Shown: positions 32,426 through 43,640 of the stretch, piece by piece
Layout: each line of letters begins with the position of its first letter
How positions within the stretch are numbered: the stretch's first letter is position 1
Assembly (NCBI RefSeq): GCF_958298935.1
Contig: NC_084942.1
Location: forward strand, 11,105,501-11,169,500
Length of the DNA: 64,000 bases
From: Phragmites australis
Taxonomy: Eukaryota; Streptophyta; Magnoliopsida; Poales; Poaceae
Direction: 5' to 3'
The notes under the pieces: model-generated
Databases searched by the model: none
What the model was told of the DNA's origin: nothing
What the model saw: the letters and a program-made list of their open reading frames with translations, nothing else
Translations under genes and position numbers: made by a program

Positions 32426-34400
32426 GAATTAGACTACCGGTCACTGTAGGCTTTCTCACAGGGGCTTTCATCTTTGGCTGTGGAGCTTTCTTGAGTTGTG
32501 GTGTGAATTTCTTCTTTGTTTGTTGTGGTGGGGTATTAGTCTTGGATTTTTTGGCCTCAGAGGTAGTAGGTGTGGTGAAAAAAGTCATACCATCCCCATT
32601 GTAGGCTACCCTCTCAAAACCCAATCCCAAAGCTAAATCTGCCTTATCTGCACACATTTTGGTCTTGGCCAAAATCAAGTTCATCTTGCTCTTCCTTTTT
32701 GAGCATTTCTCCACAAGAGAAAGAAGATACTCATTCTTGGCCATGAGCTTTTCCACTTGCCCTCTAACCCAGCTGAGTTTGTCCTTAAGGATAATGCAGG
32801 TAGAACAGTTCGGTTGCACATCCTTAGAGCCTCGAACACTCTCCAATCTAGATTCTAGCTATTTGACGTGCTTGTCTTTCATCTCAACATCCTTGCAAGC
32901 AAAGGGTAATTATTGGAAGCACCCAAGAGAGTAGACCTAGACTCCTTAAGTAGATTCTTCTTAGCAGTCTCAAGCCGACTGGTGACTTGAGCATGCAAAG
33001 GCTGAAGCTCGGCAAGCTCACTCATGACCACAAGACAACTCTCACACTCTTCATTTTTTGCCCTAGACATAAACAAGGCAAACTCAGTTGTCACACACTC
33101 ATATCTAGTCTTGACTTCCTTCAACTCATGAATCGCTTTTTTAAGTAACATATCGTGACTAACAAGAGCATCATTCAAGGTATCAACCTGAATAGAAAGC
33201 TGGTCGTAGGAAGGGGATACCTTGATCATGCTCGGGGTCACTATCATTGGCGTCCACCATGAAGCAGAGGCCGATGAAGTCCTTGTTCTACATCTTGTGC
33301 TTCACAGTCTGCTCCTCCTCCTCCGAGCTCTCCTCCTCACTTAAGGAGGTGTCGATGTCGTTGAGCGCTGCCACGAAAGCTCAAGATGATGTCTTGGCCG
33401 CCTTATTAGCCAACTTGTCGTGGTTCTTGAAGAAGGGCTTCTGAGACTTCTTATGCTTGTCGTTGTCGTGATTACGGTCTTCCCTCTTCTTGAGCTTGGG
33501 GCAGTCCGCCTTGAAGCGGGTGGTGTCACCACACTCAAAGTAGGCCTGAGGACCACCCCTTCTCTGGTCTCGGTGGTTGTTGTAGAAGCGGGTGAACTTC
33601 TTCACAATCAGTGCAAGATCCTCATCATCAAGAGAATTCACCTGCTCCTCTGTGATTGAGACCAAAGAAGATAAAGCAAAACAACTCGGTGAAGAGTTAG
33701 CACAAGAAATACCAACTCCAGACTGACTATCACTGCTAGGTCCTGAAACCAACACCATATTCTAACGCAAGGGGTTTTATAGGCCTATCCTCGCCACCTT
33801 GGTGATCTCGGTGGACTTGAGCTTGCTGAAGAGTTCATCATAAGTCAATGTGTTATAACTGATGACTCTACAATGCTAGATATCTTTACTTTCTATATGC
33901 TATGGTCAAGAGCATAGAGAAGTTCTATCACCCTCTGATGATTAGAGTAGGACAAAACCCTAGTGGATCTAAGGTTGCTCACAATTCCATCAAATTTAGC
34001 AAACATAGCATTGAAAGACTCTCCAGGGCATTGCACAAACATATGATATTCTTGATTGTACATGCTTTGGTGCCGAGCCTTGATTTGGTTAGTGCCCTCA
34101 TGAAAGACACTAAGAGTAGTACAAATTTCCTTGGCAGTACGATGATACTGAACTCTGCCAAACTCATTACGACTCAAGCTAGTGAACAATATATTTCTAG
34201 CCTTGTTGTTGGCTTCATATTGTTCATTTTGGGCTTGAGAAGTGCAAGAAACAGGGATCTCATAATTGGAGTCTACAATCTCCCATATTGCATTTTCTTG
34301 GCTTAAGAGATAAGCCTCCAGGTGCACCTTCCAGTACAAAAAATCATGTCAATCAGAGAGCGGAATCTTCACATGTCTCTCCATGTCACCTACGGATCAC
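32426..34400 (-). pseudogene. Copia gag polyprotein, broken
   Basis: Frame 34339-33893 shows the UBN2-type gag domain (MYWKVHLEAYLL.., CTTLSVFHEGTNQIK, CPGESFNAMFAKFD). Frame 33758-33381 has a zinc-knuckle remnant ECGDTTRFKADCP; the usual first Cys is replaced by Phe-Glu context and the His is lost. Frames 33247-32879 and 32846-32403 are Lys/Glu-rich, probably coiled coil, with PNCSTCIILKDKLSW. Frameshifts and stops separate the parts. The end is cut by the nested element at 32420. Confidence 0.75.
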
Positions 34401-34449
34401 AAAGCTGGTTAAAGTCAACTAGTGATCTAACACTACTTTTATACCAATT

Positions 34450-36346
34450 CTAGGACCGAGAAAAGTGACTAGAAGGGGGGGGGGTGAATAGATGCCTTAA
34501 CAAATTTCTTTGAAAATTGATGGCCTTCTCCTATTCTTGAACCCAACGCACCTCAAAACCACATGCGAAAGCAAAAGAGACAAGAACAAATGCAAAACTT
34601 CTAAAACCAACGCTCCTCTAAGATGAATGTGAACACTAGGTTCCGATTAAGGCCATATTAAGAATCATAGTGCAAGAAATCAAGAAACTTGAAGAAAAAG
34701 CACTTAAACACAATAAAACTAGCCGCCGAAAGAAGGGATTCTTCAACTTGATTGATCTAGCGAGCTGGGATGGTTTAAGACCAACTCATATGGGATGATT
34801 CACCCTCTAGCAACAAGAAGAATACATCTTACATGACCCAAAACAAGCAACTCTCAAGGAAAATGAAAATCAACAAGGAAACACCAAAAACATGCATAAA
34901 AATGAGAGATCCAAAAGCATGAGACTAGAAGGAGATAAACTTAAGCATGTGCAAAAATACTCTCTTCATTAAGATAAGAGGAGCGTCCTCTTTTGGTAGA
35001 TTACAAAATATTTTTCTTACAAAAACTCTCACCTAAACATAGGCTAAGCACCCTTCTCTCTCCCACTCCACATAGCACAAGTGGAATGCTCTCAGAATTA
35101 TCCAAAGCTCTCATGTTTCCACTAGTCATACCCTTCTATTTATAGGCCTTGGGGGCTTGCTTAACCTTAAGCAATCCTGTCCCTAAACTGCTCCTCTATT
35201 ACAATGCACTCTGACCTACCATGGGGTTACTTTTCTCTGAATTTTATTCCGTCCATCGAATGGCCATGGTGTCTTCATGACTTAGCCTCATCTCGACTCG
35301 ACACAAAATTCGCGATGATGCCACATGCACTCCATGCTCCCGCTGTTGTGGCAGCCAAACTAGGAAACCGCCTTGCATGCTTCTCAAAGTGTGACTCACA
35401 ACCAATTATATACACCTTATACAAGCATCCTGATGATGTAATGAGTACTCCGTCTTGCGATGTTGACCGCCAGAAAGTCTCTCCTACTCCCGATCCCTCA
35501 GGCTGCCTTGTCACTTGCACCGACATCCCCTTTCGCTTGACTTTGCTTGATCTCCATGTGTACTGCTAGGATCACCCTTGACTCCACCGAGCTCCCTCGA
35601 TCGTCTGGCACCAATCTCCCCGCTTAGCCATGATCTTCCCGCCATCGGCTGCCAAGTTCAATTCACCACCTACACATTATGAGACAAGCAAACATGTACT
35701 TCCAACACCATTTAACTCCATCACAAGTTAGTCGAAATCAAAATCCCTGCAGAAATGACACATCTTTGAAAAATCGTGAATGCCGAATGATCTGGTGTTC
35801 ACTCCTCCTAAGCGCCAGACCATCTGATGTGTTCAACTCAGCAGACCAGGCCGCCTGAAATTCTTTCTACAAGAAATAGTCCAGTGTGTATTCATGCCCA
35901 TCGCCGTACCATCCGGCATATCCATTCTTGCTGGAACCCGTTTTGCACCCTCTCTGGAAAAATTACTCTGGCAAAGCATCCGGTGTACATATTGCCTAGC
36001 GTCGGACCATCCACTTTATACAAGTCCGCCAGAGCCAGTTTGCAACCTCTCTACAAGAAAAGCTACAGTGTTCACTGATGCCCAACATCGGACCATCCGG
36101 CATGTACTTCAATTTTTGCTTCTTCGTTGAAATGGTTTGACATGTAATGCATATGAATGCCAGATTGTCTGGCATGTACAATTTCCTTGGACTCGGAGAC
36201 AAACATGCAAACTCCATTTTCTTTACAACTTTGATTAGTTATGATCATAATTGCAGTTCATAGACATGCTTATGCAATTTCAAAATCATCAAACTAAATC
36301 AACACCATTGCCAATCACTCATCACATATGAACAAGGAACCTTTCA
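34450..36346 (-). repeat. Copia LTR, minus orientation
   Basis: On the minus strand it begins TGAAAGGTTCCTTG near 36346 and ends near 34450 after a C-rich run, next to the degenerate primer site (TTGGTATAAAAG, family usually TTGGTATCAGAGC). A TATA box GGCCTATAAATAG lies near 35130-35142 on the minus strand. The upstream part (35,790-36,180) carries repeated ACCATCCGG(C/T)(A/G)T words. The open frames here are not thought to be genes. Confidence 0.6.
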
Positions 36347-36351
36347 ACTTG

Positions 36352-36672
36352 GTTTCTCAGTTTGATACTACTCATCGTCAATGAAAGATCTAGCTAAAAT
36401 ACAAATTTGTGCATGATCAAGTTGGTAGTCAACTTGAGAGTGCCACGAAGGAGCTAGAGGAAGTTAAGTCTAGGTTGACTCTCTTGGATGCATGCAAGAA
36501 CTGCCCCATGCTAACTCTAGATTCTTATGAGAAAGTCACAAAAATTAGAGAACGTGAGTCTAATCTAGAAGTAGCAAGTGGTTGAAAGGATGTGATGCCC
36601 AATTGTTCTACCTGTGTCATGCTCAAGGATAAGTTACCATGTCAAGGGTCAAGTGTAAGAGGTTGTTGAGTG
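36352..36672 (+). pseudogene. Copia gag fragment, left of the gypsy insertion
   Basis: Plus-strand reading QVGSQLESATKELEEVKSR, ACKNCPMLTLDSYEK, then after a stop KDVMPNCSTCVMLKDKL and RLLSDN, where it is cut by the gypsy element. It resumes at 51958 with ECLTSLFKKTM. This is the coiled-coil gag region, similar to the minus-strand copia's 33.2-32.4 kb part. Confidence 0.75.
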
Positions 36673-36677
36673 ATAAC

Positions 36678-37245
36678 TGTCGAATATCTAACTACAGGGT
36701 ATACACGCATAAGCAGTGCACCGTATACGGATAAGGTACATTGTACACTTGCTTAATAGCTTTGGATATTACGGACCCGAATTTGTGGGACCCAATATTC
36801 TAGGGAATCACGAAGATGTATACTAGGAAGGTCTCGATCAGGTTATCCAAATCGAGTATGACCAGTACCTGGGCTGGATTCGACTGCTTTTCCTTTGCTG
36901 ACAAGATGGACTCCCTATCGACTACGGGTGGGACTAAGGTTGCGCTAGTACCCCTTTATAAGGCGGGGATCCTGACCCCAAAGTGGGGACAACTCGATGC
37001 AAGCAACTCCAAGACCCTAGCAATCGGACATACTCGGCGACTTAAACCCTAAATTAGTCTAGATCCAATGTCCTCCATTGTAATAGGTCTATCCACATTA
37101 CTCATACTTGAGATACTAATATACAGCAGCATCCACACAGGGCTCGAATCTGTCTACATCACGTGTCTTGTTTCCTGCTCAATCCCTGATCTCAAAGGTA
37201 CCCCTGTTTAATTATGGATATATTATTGGGCACTAACCTTCGATA
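36678..37245 (+). repeat. 5' LTR of the gypsy element
   Basis: Starts TGTCGAATATCTAAC and ends ACCTTCGATA. TATA-like CCCCTTTATAAGG lies near 36951-36963. It is similar throughout to the 3' LTR, with scattered substitutions and small gaps indicating an old insertion. Confidence 0.85.
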
Positions 37246-37265
37246 TTTGGCGCGCCAGGTAGGGG
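37246..37265 (+). promoter_or_regulatory. Probable primer binding site
   Basis: TTTGGCGCGCCAGGTAGGGG starts directly after the 5' LTR, the expected place. I did not assign the tRNA. Confidence 0.6.
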
Positions 37266-37291
37266 CCTTCATCTGTTTTTCAAGATCGATC

Positions 37292-38999
37292 ATGTCTCAT
37301 GTGTGCACCCGTGTTGGATTTTTCAACACTGGCTTCTACGATCACTTTGAGTCAACGACAATTATCTTTGCATCGCCTCCTACCGGCTCCGAGATCACCA
37401 TAAAAACTGTGGCGTACCACTGGGATGATCAAGGTGGACTGATCCACATTGGTATCCTCGATTCTAGCCCATTGGACACATACCGCAAGGTGGGACAACT
37501 TGATTGAGATCCTAAGGAGCCTAATGTTCTTCAGTTTGTGGACACCGACAGTGATGGTGAAAGTCACGAGAGTGGCGATGACAGCTCCATTGATGGCCAG
37601 AGCAGCCGAACAGATCCATTCGTGTTCATGGCTAGAACTGATGGCACACCCACTGAGCAGAACGTGGACTATCCAAACGCTGTGGTAAATAATGGTGTAG
37701 GAATCCCCGAGGATCCAGCAGTGGCAGTTATTTTCCCTGATACCACTCATCATCAATGGAATATGGATAATTAGGTAAACCCTGATATTCAATGATGGCT
37801 TGTCATAGGGATGCCTCTTGATCAGGTGATGCCTCCACCAATGGCAATTACGGGGCGACATCGGCTCAACTGCAGCTGAGCATTGGCAGTGGTGTCTTCA
37901 GTACTCTGGAGACCATCTCAACATCCAGGGGGCTCATTTGACTCTAAGATCCTTTCCCGAATTGGATCCAACAAATCCTTTAACCAAAATGGTCAATTAA
38001 TTGAAGACTTTGCTCAATGCGGCTCAGATCTAGGCTTCTCGAGCATATAACCCTAATGACTCTAGGCACCCCAACCAGCAAGGTGCATCTTTGAGGAGCT
38101 ATGAACACAGACATCCCCGAGTCGAGGGATCACAAGCGGGAAGCTCAGGTGGTCAAGCTCAAGCGTAGCCCTGCAGGTCGAACTGTAACTGCCACATTCA
38201 CGGGTGTAGGAACTAGGAAGACTTGAGGAACCACATCCCTCATGGTAGGCATGACTTACGAGAAGTGATTGAAAACCATTGTGAGGAACGAAGTAAAGAT
38301 GATCGTTGTTATAACGACTGCAGATCTTCAGGGTGGAACGGTCGACAAGACTCCCATGTTCGAAGGAACAAGCATGATAGTCCTCCCTCATCTCCTCCAG
38401 AAGACTTCAACAGAGGCTACGAAGCCTTCGCACCCAAGCTCCAGTCGGTACGATGGCATGAGAAGTTCAAAGTGGGTCTGATCCAGAAATACGACGGGAA
38501 GATCGACCCCAACAAGTGGTTACATATTTATACCACTATTATTCAAACATCTGGTGGTGACAACAAGGTAGTAGCCAATTGCTGGCTAACTTCTCTCGAT
38601 GGACTGGCAAGGTCCTGGTGGCTGAACCTGCCTCCCAACATGATCCAATCATGGGCCAAGTTGAAGGCTTAGTTCATCGCCAATTTCTAGGGTACGTTCA
38701 AACGCCAGGGAACGGAAGATGATCTCCATTAGCTGAACCAAGGCAAGGATGAATCTCTTCAGGACTTCATCCAGTGTTTCAGCTACATGCATAATACGAT
38801 CCCAGACATCTCCGACAAGTCGTTCATCATCACCTTCAAGAGAGGTGTCAAGGACAGGGACCTGGTAGAGAAGCTGGTTACCCAAAAGATCTTAGATGTC
38901 AAAGAACTCTTCGAGTTGGCTTATAAGTTTGCAAAGTGTGCTGAAGCCCAGGCACACACTAAAAACCCTCCGTCCAACAAAGACAAGCCTGTCAAATAA
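37292..38999 (+). pseudogene. Gypsy gag, broken
   Basis: Starts with MSHVCTRVGFF at 37292 and runs with stops through an acidic segment (FVDTDSDGESHESGDDSS). A frameshift leads into the capsid-like Retrotrans_gag region (38223-38999): KYDGKIDPNKWLHIYTT, NCWLTSLDGLARSWWLNLP, SLQDFIQCFSYMHNTIPD, SFIITFKRGVKD and LFELAYKFAKCAEA. This matches the conserved gag core of plant Tat-type gypsy elements. In-frame stops near 37505, 37772 and 38670 block translation. A zinc knuckle is not clear. Confidence 0.8.
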
Positions 39000-39139
39000 T
39001 GAGGGGAAGAAGAATAAATTTGGTGACAAGCGTAAGGGTCTGGACACGACCGTAGCCACGGTAGAGAGGAACAAGTCACGCAACACCAGAGACAATAAGG
39101 CTAGAGCCATGGTGGCGGGAAGTGGTGTCTAGTTCATCA

Positions 39140-39991
39140 GTCCAACTAGCATGACTTTGACGAGTGTTAAGTTATCAACAAAAAGCTTGAAGAGAAGCTC
39201 AAGGCTGCTATCATGGATTATCATAGCAAACAAGCCAAGCCAGGTGCTAATGAGGACGAGCCCGATTTCTGCGGTGCTGATCAGAATTTGGTACACATCT
39301 TCGGAGGATCCGCCATGTATGAATCCAAGAGGTAGTATAAGGCGGTCGAAAGGGAGGTTAACCTAGCCTTAATTGGGCCTCCCCAATACCTCAAGTGGTC
39401 AGAAGTTCTGATTACCTTCGATCAAGCTAACGACCTAGCCGCGGTTTCACATCCAGGTCATTACCCGGTTGTGGTCCAGCCTACTATCCTCAACATTAAT
39501 ATTTTTCGGACCCTGGTCGATGAGGTTAGTTCGCTCAACCTTATCTTTTCTAAGATGTTAGATAAGATGAGAATCCCCATGTCGGAGCTTAAGGCTGGGG
39601 TTGAGCCTTTCCATGGTATTACCACCAAACTTATCGACCATGCCTCTTGATCAGATTGAGTTTCCTATCATGTTCGGTGTGCCTGACAACTTCCGCACAG
39701 AGAAGCTAACCTTCGACATTACAGACTTCGAGATGGCATACAATGTGATCGTATGCCACCCAATGCTGGGCAAGTTCATGGCAGTGGTACATTATGTGTA
39801 CCAAGTGCTCAAAATCCCATGCCTCAAAGGGGTCATAACTGTCAAGGGAGATCAACGAGCAGCGGTCAAGTGCAACAAGCATAGCCTAGAGATGGTCAAG
39901 CACTTCTACCGAACGACGATTATCACAAAAGACTTGGAGTCTAAGCGTTAGAAGCATCAAGCCACCGGCAAGAGCAAGGACAGTGCCAACA
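39140..39991 (+). pseudogene. Gypsy protease region, active site lost
   Basis: An aspartic-protease-like region reads FRTLVDEVSSLNLIFSKML near 39505-39560. The family consensus at this position is LVDTGSS, so the catalytic DTG is changed to DEV. Downstream, frame 39601-39951 gives the typical flap and C-terminal part: IEFPIMFGV, FDITDFEMAYNVIVCHPML and LKIPCLKGVITVKGDQ. It is cut by the solo LTR at 39992. The change of the catalytic triad and the frameshifts show decay. Confidence 0.75.
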
Positions 39992-40842
39992 TGATGAGGA
40001 CATCACTCCTTTGGATACACACAAGGTGAACTCATTCCTCGCTGTTAATGATTTCTTGGTAGAGGATTGGATGTTACTGAATTATTGTGATATTTTGTGA
40101 CTTAGGAACATGAGAGAAACACGAAAAGCTCACCTAGACATCAACCCTCAATAGCGAAATCTACTCGAACTTCAAGTCGAGCCCTAGTCAAACTCCAAAG
40201 TCTACTTGAGTTTCAGGACAACACATCTATAAAATGGGTATAACTTTCATGTACGGAGTCCAATTGAGGTGTTATTGGACTTGCTGGAGAGCTTATGATG
40301 AGACATTTCCAATGGATCTGGACTCACCCTTAGATTCCTTATAGACTAGTCAGAGTCAATGAAATAAGGTGATGCGTCACTGTTTTGGGCCTTGTCGGGT
40401 CTTGTAAGCGTGTCAGGGTCAGAATCCAGGTTGTATATGCATCTTCCCACAGCTGCACAACCCTCAGTCGACCTCCTCATGCCCCCCTATAAATATACAG
40501 TAGTTGTCACAGTTTAGGCTTGGATTTTTGCTTAGATTATTTTGTTTTAGATAGTTTTGCCGCTTGTTCGGTTTGTAGAACCCCAACCTGAGTACTTCAT
40601 TAGTAATTAGCAATATTTAGATTGCATCTACATATTCTTGCTTGTGTTCTTGATTTTCTTGCAGGAAAAGACTTTTTGGCAAGGTCAACCATATTTTGGC
40701 ATGGTTGATAACCACAAAGTAGTGGTGTAGTGGTTGTGAGGGTTCTCGTTCTGTTCTGGTCAGAGCCTTTGGATCATCAAAGTTTAAAGTCCACCAATCG
40801 ACTTATCATATTACCTTTGAAAGATCGGGCATACTCTCATCA
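39992..40842 (+). mobile_element. Solo LTR (TGATG..CATCA family), copy A, in the protease-RT linker
   Basis: Starts TGATGAGGACATCACTCC and ends CTCTCATCA. It is a diverged copy of 41479-42392, sharing GTTTTGGGCCTTGTCGGGTC, a TATAAATATACAG promoter (about 40489) and the GGCATGGT..GATAAC end region. No 5-bp duplication is evident (CAACA versus TAATG). Copy A lacks about 60 bp near its start that copy B has. Confidence 0.75.
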
Positions 40843-41029
40843 TAATGACTCCAAGCTCTTGAGTCTTGCTGATACTTCCAAGTCTGACAACGCCAGGTCA
40901 ACAAGGGCACCAAGGACACGAATGCTGGTGTTGGTACCAAGGTAGTGCCCCTCGAGCCGTCTAAGCTTGTTAAGACAGTTAGGATTGGGGTTGACCTTGA
41001 CCCCAAATAGGAACTCGAGCTCATCACTT

Positions 41030-43640
41030 TCTTCCGGACGAACCAAGATGTGTTTACGTGGTAGCCGTTCGATATGCCTGGTGGCCCTAGGGAGGTGATC
41101 GAGCATCGACTAACTGTGGAACCCGGCACCAAACCTGTGGTGCAGAAGTAGTGAACATTCACGAGGATAGAAAGTAGGCCATTCTGGAGGAGGTCGTCAA
41201 ACTCCTTAAGGCGGGCTTCATTCGAGAGGTTCGTCATCCTACATGGCTCGCGAATTCTGTCCTCGTGAAGAAACCCAACGGCAAGTGGAGAATGTGCGTC
41301 AACTTTACTGACCTCGGAAAAGCTTGTCCAAAGGATCATTTTCCCCTTCCTTGCATCGACCAGATTGTCGATTCTACGATGGGTTGTGTGTTGCTATGTT
41401 TTCTAGATTCCTATTCGGGGTATCACCAAATGAGCATGGGGGTGGAGGATGAGGAACAAACTACTTTTAAACTCCCTTCGATGAGGACATCACTCCTACG
41501 GATATGAGCAACACTACTAATGATCCTCAAATCGTGTAAGGGCCAATTACAAGAGTATGTGCACGACAATTAAACCACCAGGTGAACTCGTTCCTCGTGT
41601 TCATGCTTTTTTGGATGGATTACTACTAAATTCTTGTGATGTTTCCATGCTTAGGAATATGGAAGAAGCATCACAAGCTCACCTGGATTTCATCACTCAA
41701 AGGACATCTTCACTCGAAGTCCAAGTCGAGCTCAAGTAGGATTCCAAATTCAATTTAGAGTCTCAGAATAGCACGTCAATAAAACAGACATAATTGTCGC
41801 ATACAAAGTCCAGTTGAGGCGATCTTGGACTTTGTGGAAAGCTTATGATGAGCCCTTTCCAAAGGATCTAGTCTCGACTAAATATTCCTTATAGCTTAGT
41901 TAGATTCAATAAAATAATGTGTTGCGTCACCGTTTTGGGCCTTGTCGGGTCTTTTAATCGTGTCGGACTCGGAGTCCAGGTTGTATATGCCTCTATCCTT
42001 AGCTGCACAACCCTAGGTCAACCTCCTTATGTTCCCCCTATATATATACAGAGTCGTCATAGTTTAAACTTGGGTTTTACTTCGATTATTCTGTTTTAGA
42101 TAGTTTCACCGTATACCGGTTTGTTGAACCCCAAGTCGAGTACTTCATTGGTAATCAACAATATTCAGATTGCATCTGCCTGTTCTTGCTTCTATTCTCG
42201 ATTTGCTTGCAGGAAAAGCCTTCTTAGCGAGGTCAACCGCGTCTTGGCATGGTGGATAACTAAGGCGCAGTGGTGTAGTGATTTCGAGGGTTCTCGATCT
42301 ATTCTGGTCAGAGCCTGTGGATCATCAACATTGAAGCTCCAAGAAATTGACTTATCATATTACCTTGCGGAAGATAGGGCATGCCCCCATCACCCTTTGG
42401 TGTATTTTGCTATGTAAAGATGTCCTTTGGTTCAAAGAATGATGGTGCTACTTATCAGCGGTGTATTCAAAAATTTTTATAGCCCCAGATTGGACGCAAT
42501 GTTGAAGGTTATGTCGATGATATCGTAGTCAAATATAAAATCATAGATGCATTGATTGACGACCTCAGGGAAACATTCGACAACCTCAGGAAGCATCGTA
42601 TGATACTCAACACCGAGAAGTGCACGTTCAGCGTTCCGTCCGGCAAGCTTCGTGGTTTCCTGGTGTCAAGTTGGGGCATTGAGGCCAATCCACATAAAAT
42701 AGAGGCTCTCGACCAGATGTGGTCACCTCGAACACTGAAGAAAGTTCAAAAATTGACAGGATGCATGGTAGACCTTAGTCGATTCATCTCCAAGATGGGC
42801 GAGTGAGGAATGTCTTTCTTCAAGCTGCTAAAGAAACACGACTGGTTCAAGTGGACAGAATAAGTAGAGAAGGATTTTCAAGACTTAAAAAGGTATTTAT
42901 CATCTCCATTGATTCTAACCCTACCTAACAACAAAGAGGAGCTCTTTTGTACATTGCAGCTACTCCACAAGTTGTAAGCACGGTCCTAGTGGTCGAGCAG
43001 GAATGTCCAGATAAGAAGGCCAAGATCCAGAAACCTCTGTACTATGTGAGCAAAGTCCTACATGATGCCAAGCTATGATATCTGCAAGTGCAGAAGTTTC
43101 TCTACACAGTCTTGATGACTTCCCGGAAGCTAAAACATTATTTCTAAGCACACAAGATCACTGTTGTGAGGAAGTACCTGCTGAAGGATGTTATATGCAA
43201 TAGGGAGGCAACTGGATGAATCGCACAATGGGCGGTCGAACTCAACGAGTTCGACATGAGCTATACACCGCGTACAAGCGTTAAGTCAGGAGTACTAGTA
43301 GAATTCATCACTGAGTGGACAAACATTGAAGAAACAAAACCAAACGTGGTTGAGGACCACTAGACGCTTTTCTTCGATGGATCGTTCATGCTTCAAGGTT
43401 TAGGGACTGGCATTGTACTCAAGTCTCCAACAGGCGACGAATTCAGGTATATCATTCAATTAGATTTTAAAGCTTCCAACAATGTTGCAAAGTATGAGGG
43501 ACTGGTAAACGAGCTCCGCATAGCTGTGTCACTTGAAATAAGACTGCTACTTGTGCAAGAGGACTCACAACTAGTCTTACACCAAGTGCAAAAGGAGTAT
43601 CGGTGCTTGGATGGCAACCAGCTTATCTAAATGAGGTACG
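41030..43640 (+). pseudogene. Gypsy reverse transcriptase and RNase H, split by a solo LTR
   Basis: Before the solo LTR: FFRTNQDVFTW, PFDMPGGPREVIEH, then KKPNGKWRMCVNFTDLGKAC and CFLDSYSGYHQM (first catalytic Asp). After it: FGVFCYVKMSFGSKNDGATY, EGYVDDIVVK (catalytic YVDD), LRKHRMILNTEKCTF. RNase H follows near 43370 with TLFFDGSFM, FKASNNVAKYEGLVNEL (Glu) and LVQEDSQLV (Asp). Removing the insert and one CCCTT almost rejoins the RT reading. Several stops and frameshifts are present. RT catalytic residues themselves are conserved. Confidence 0.85.
41479..42392 (+). mobile_element. Solo LTR (TGATG..CATCA family), copy B, inside the RT
   Basis: Starts CGATGAGGACATCACTCC and ends GCCCCCATCA, flanked by identical CCCTT (41474-41478 and 42393-42397). 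The first ~150 bp keep a reading DEDITPTDMSN..GPIT, like the C-terminus of a gypsy polyprotein that reaches into its 3' LTR. A TATATATATACAG promoter lies near 42040. 914 bp. Confidence 0.85.

Larger units (their letters stand above)
28032..36346 (-). mobile_element. Ty1/copia element, 3'-truncated, interrupted by a nested element
   Basis: Minus orientation: LTR (36346-34450), degenerate primer site (about 34447-34436), gag with zinc-knuckle regions (34400-32426 and into 29464), protease and GAG-pre-integrase (29110-28688), and integrase up to the FWAEA box at about 28040. Reverse transcriptase, RNase H and the second LTR are missing at the low-coordinate end. A 2951-bp element (29470-32420) splits the gag 3' end. 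Closely similar protease and integrase pieces occur on the plus strand at 52-54 kb, so both belong to one grass copia lineage. Confidence 0.8.
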
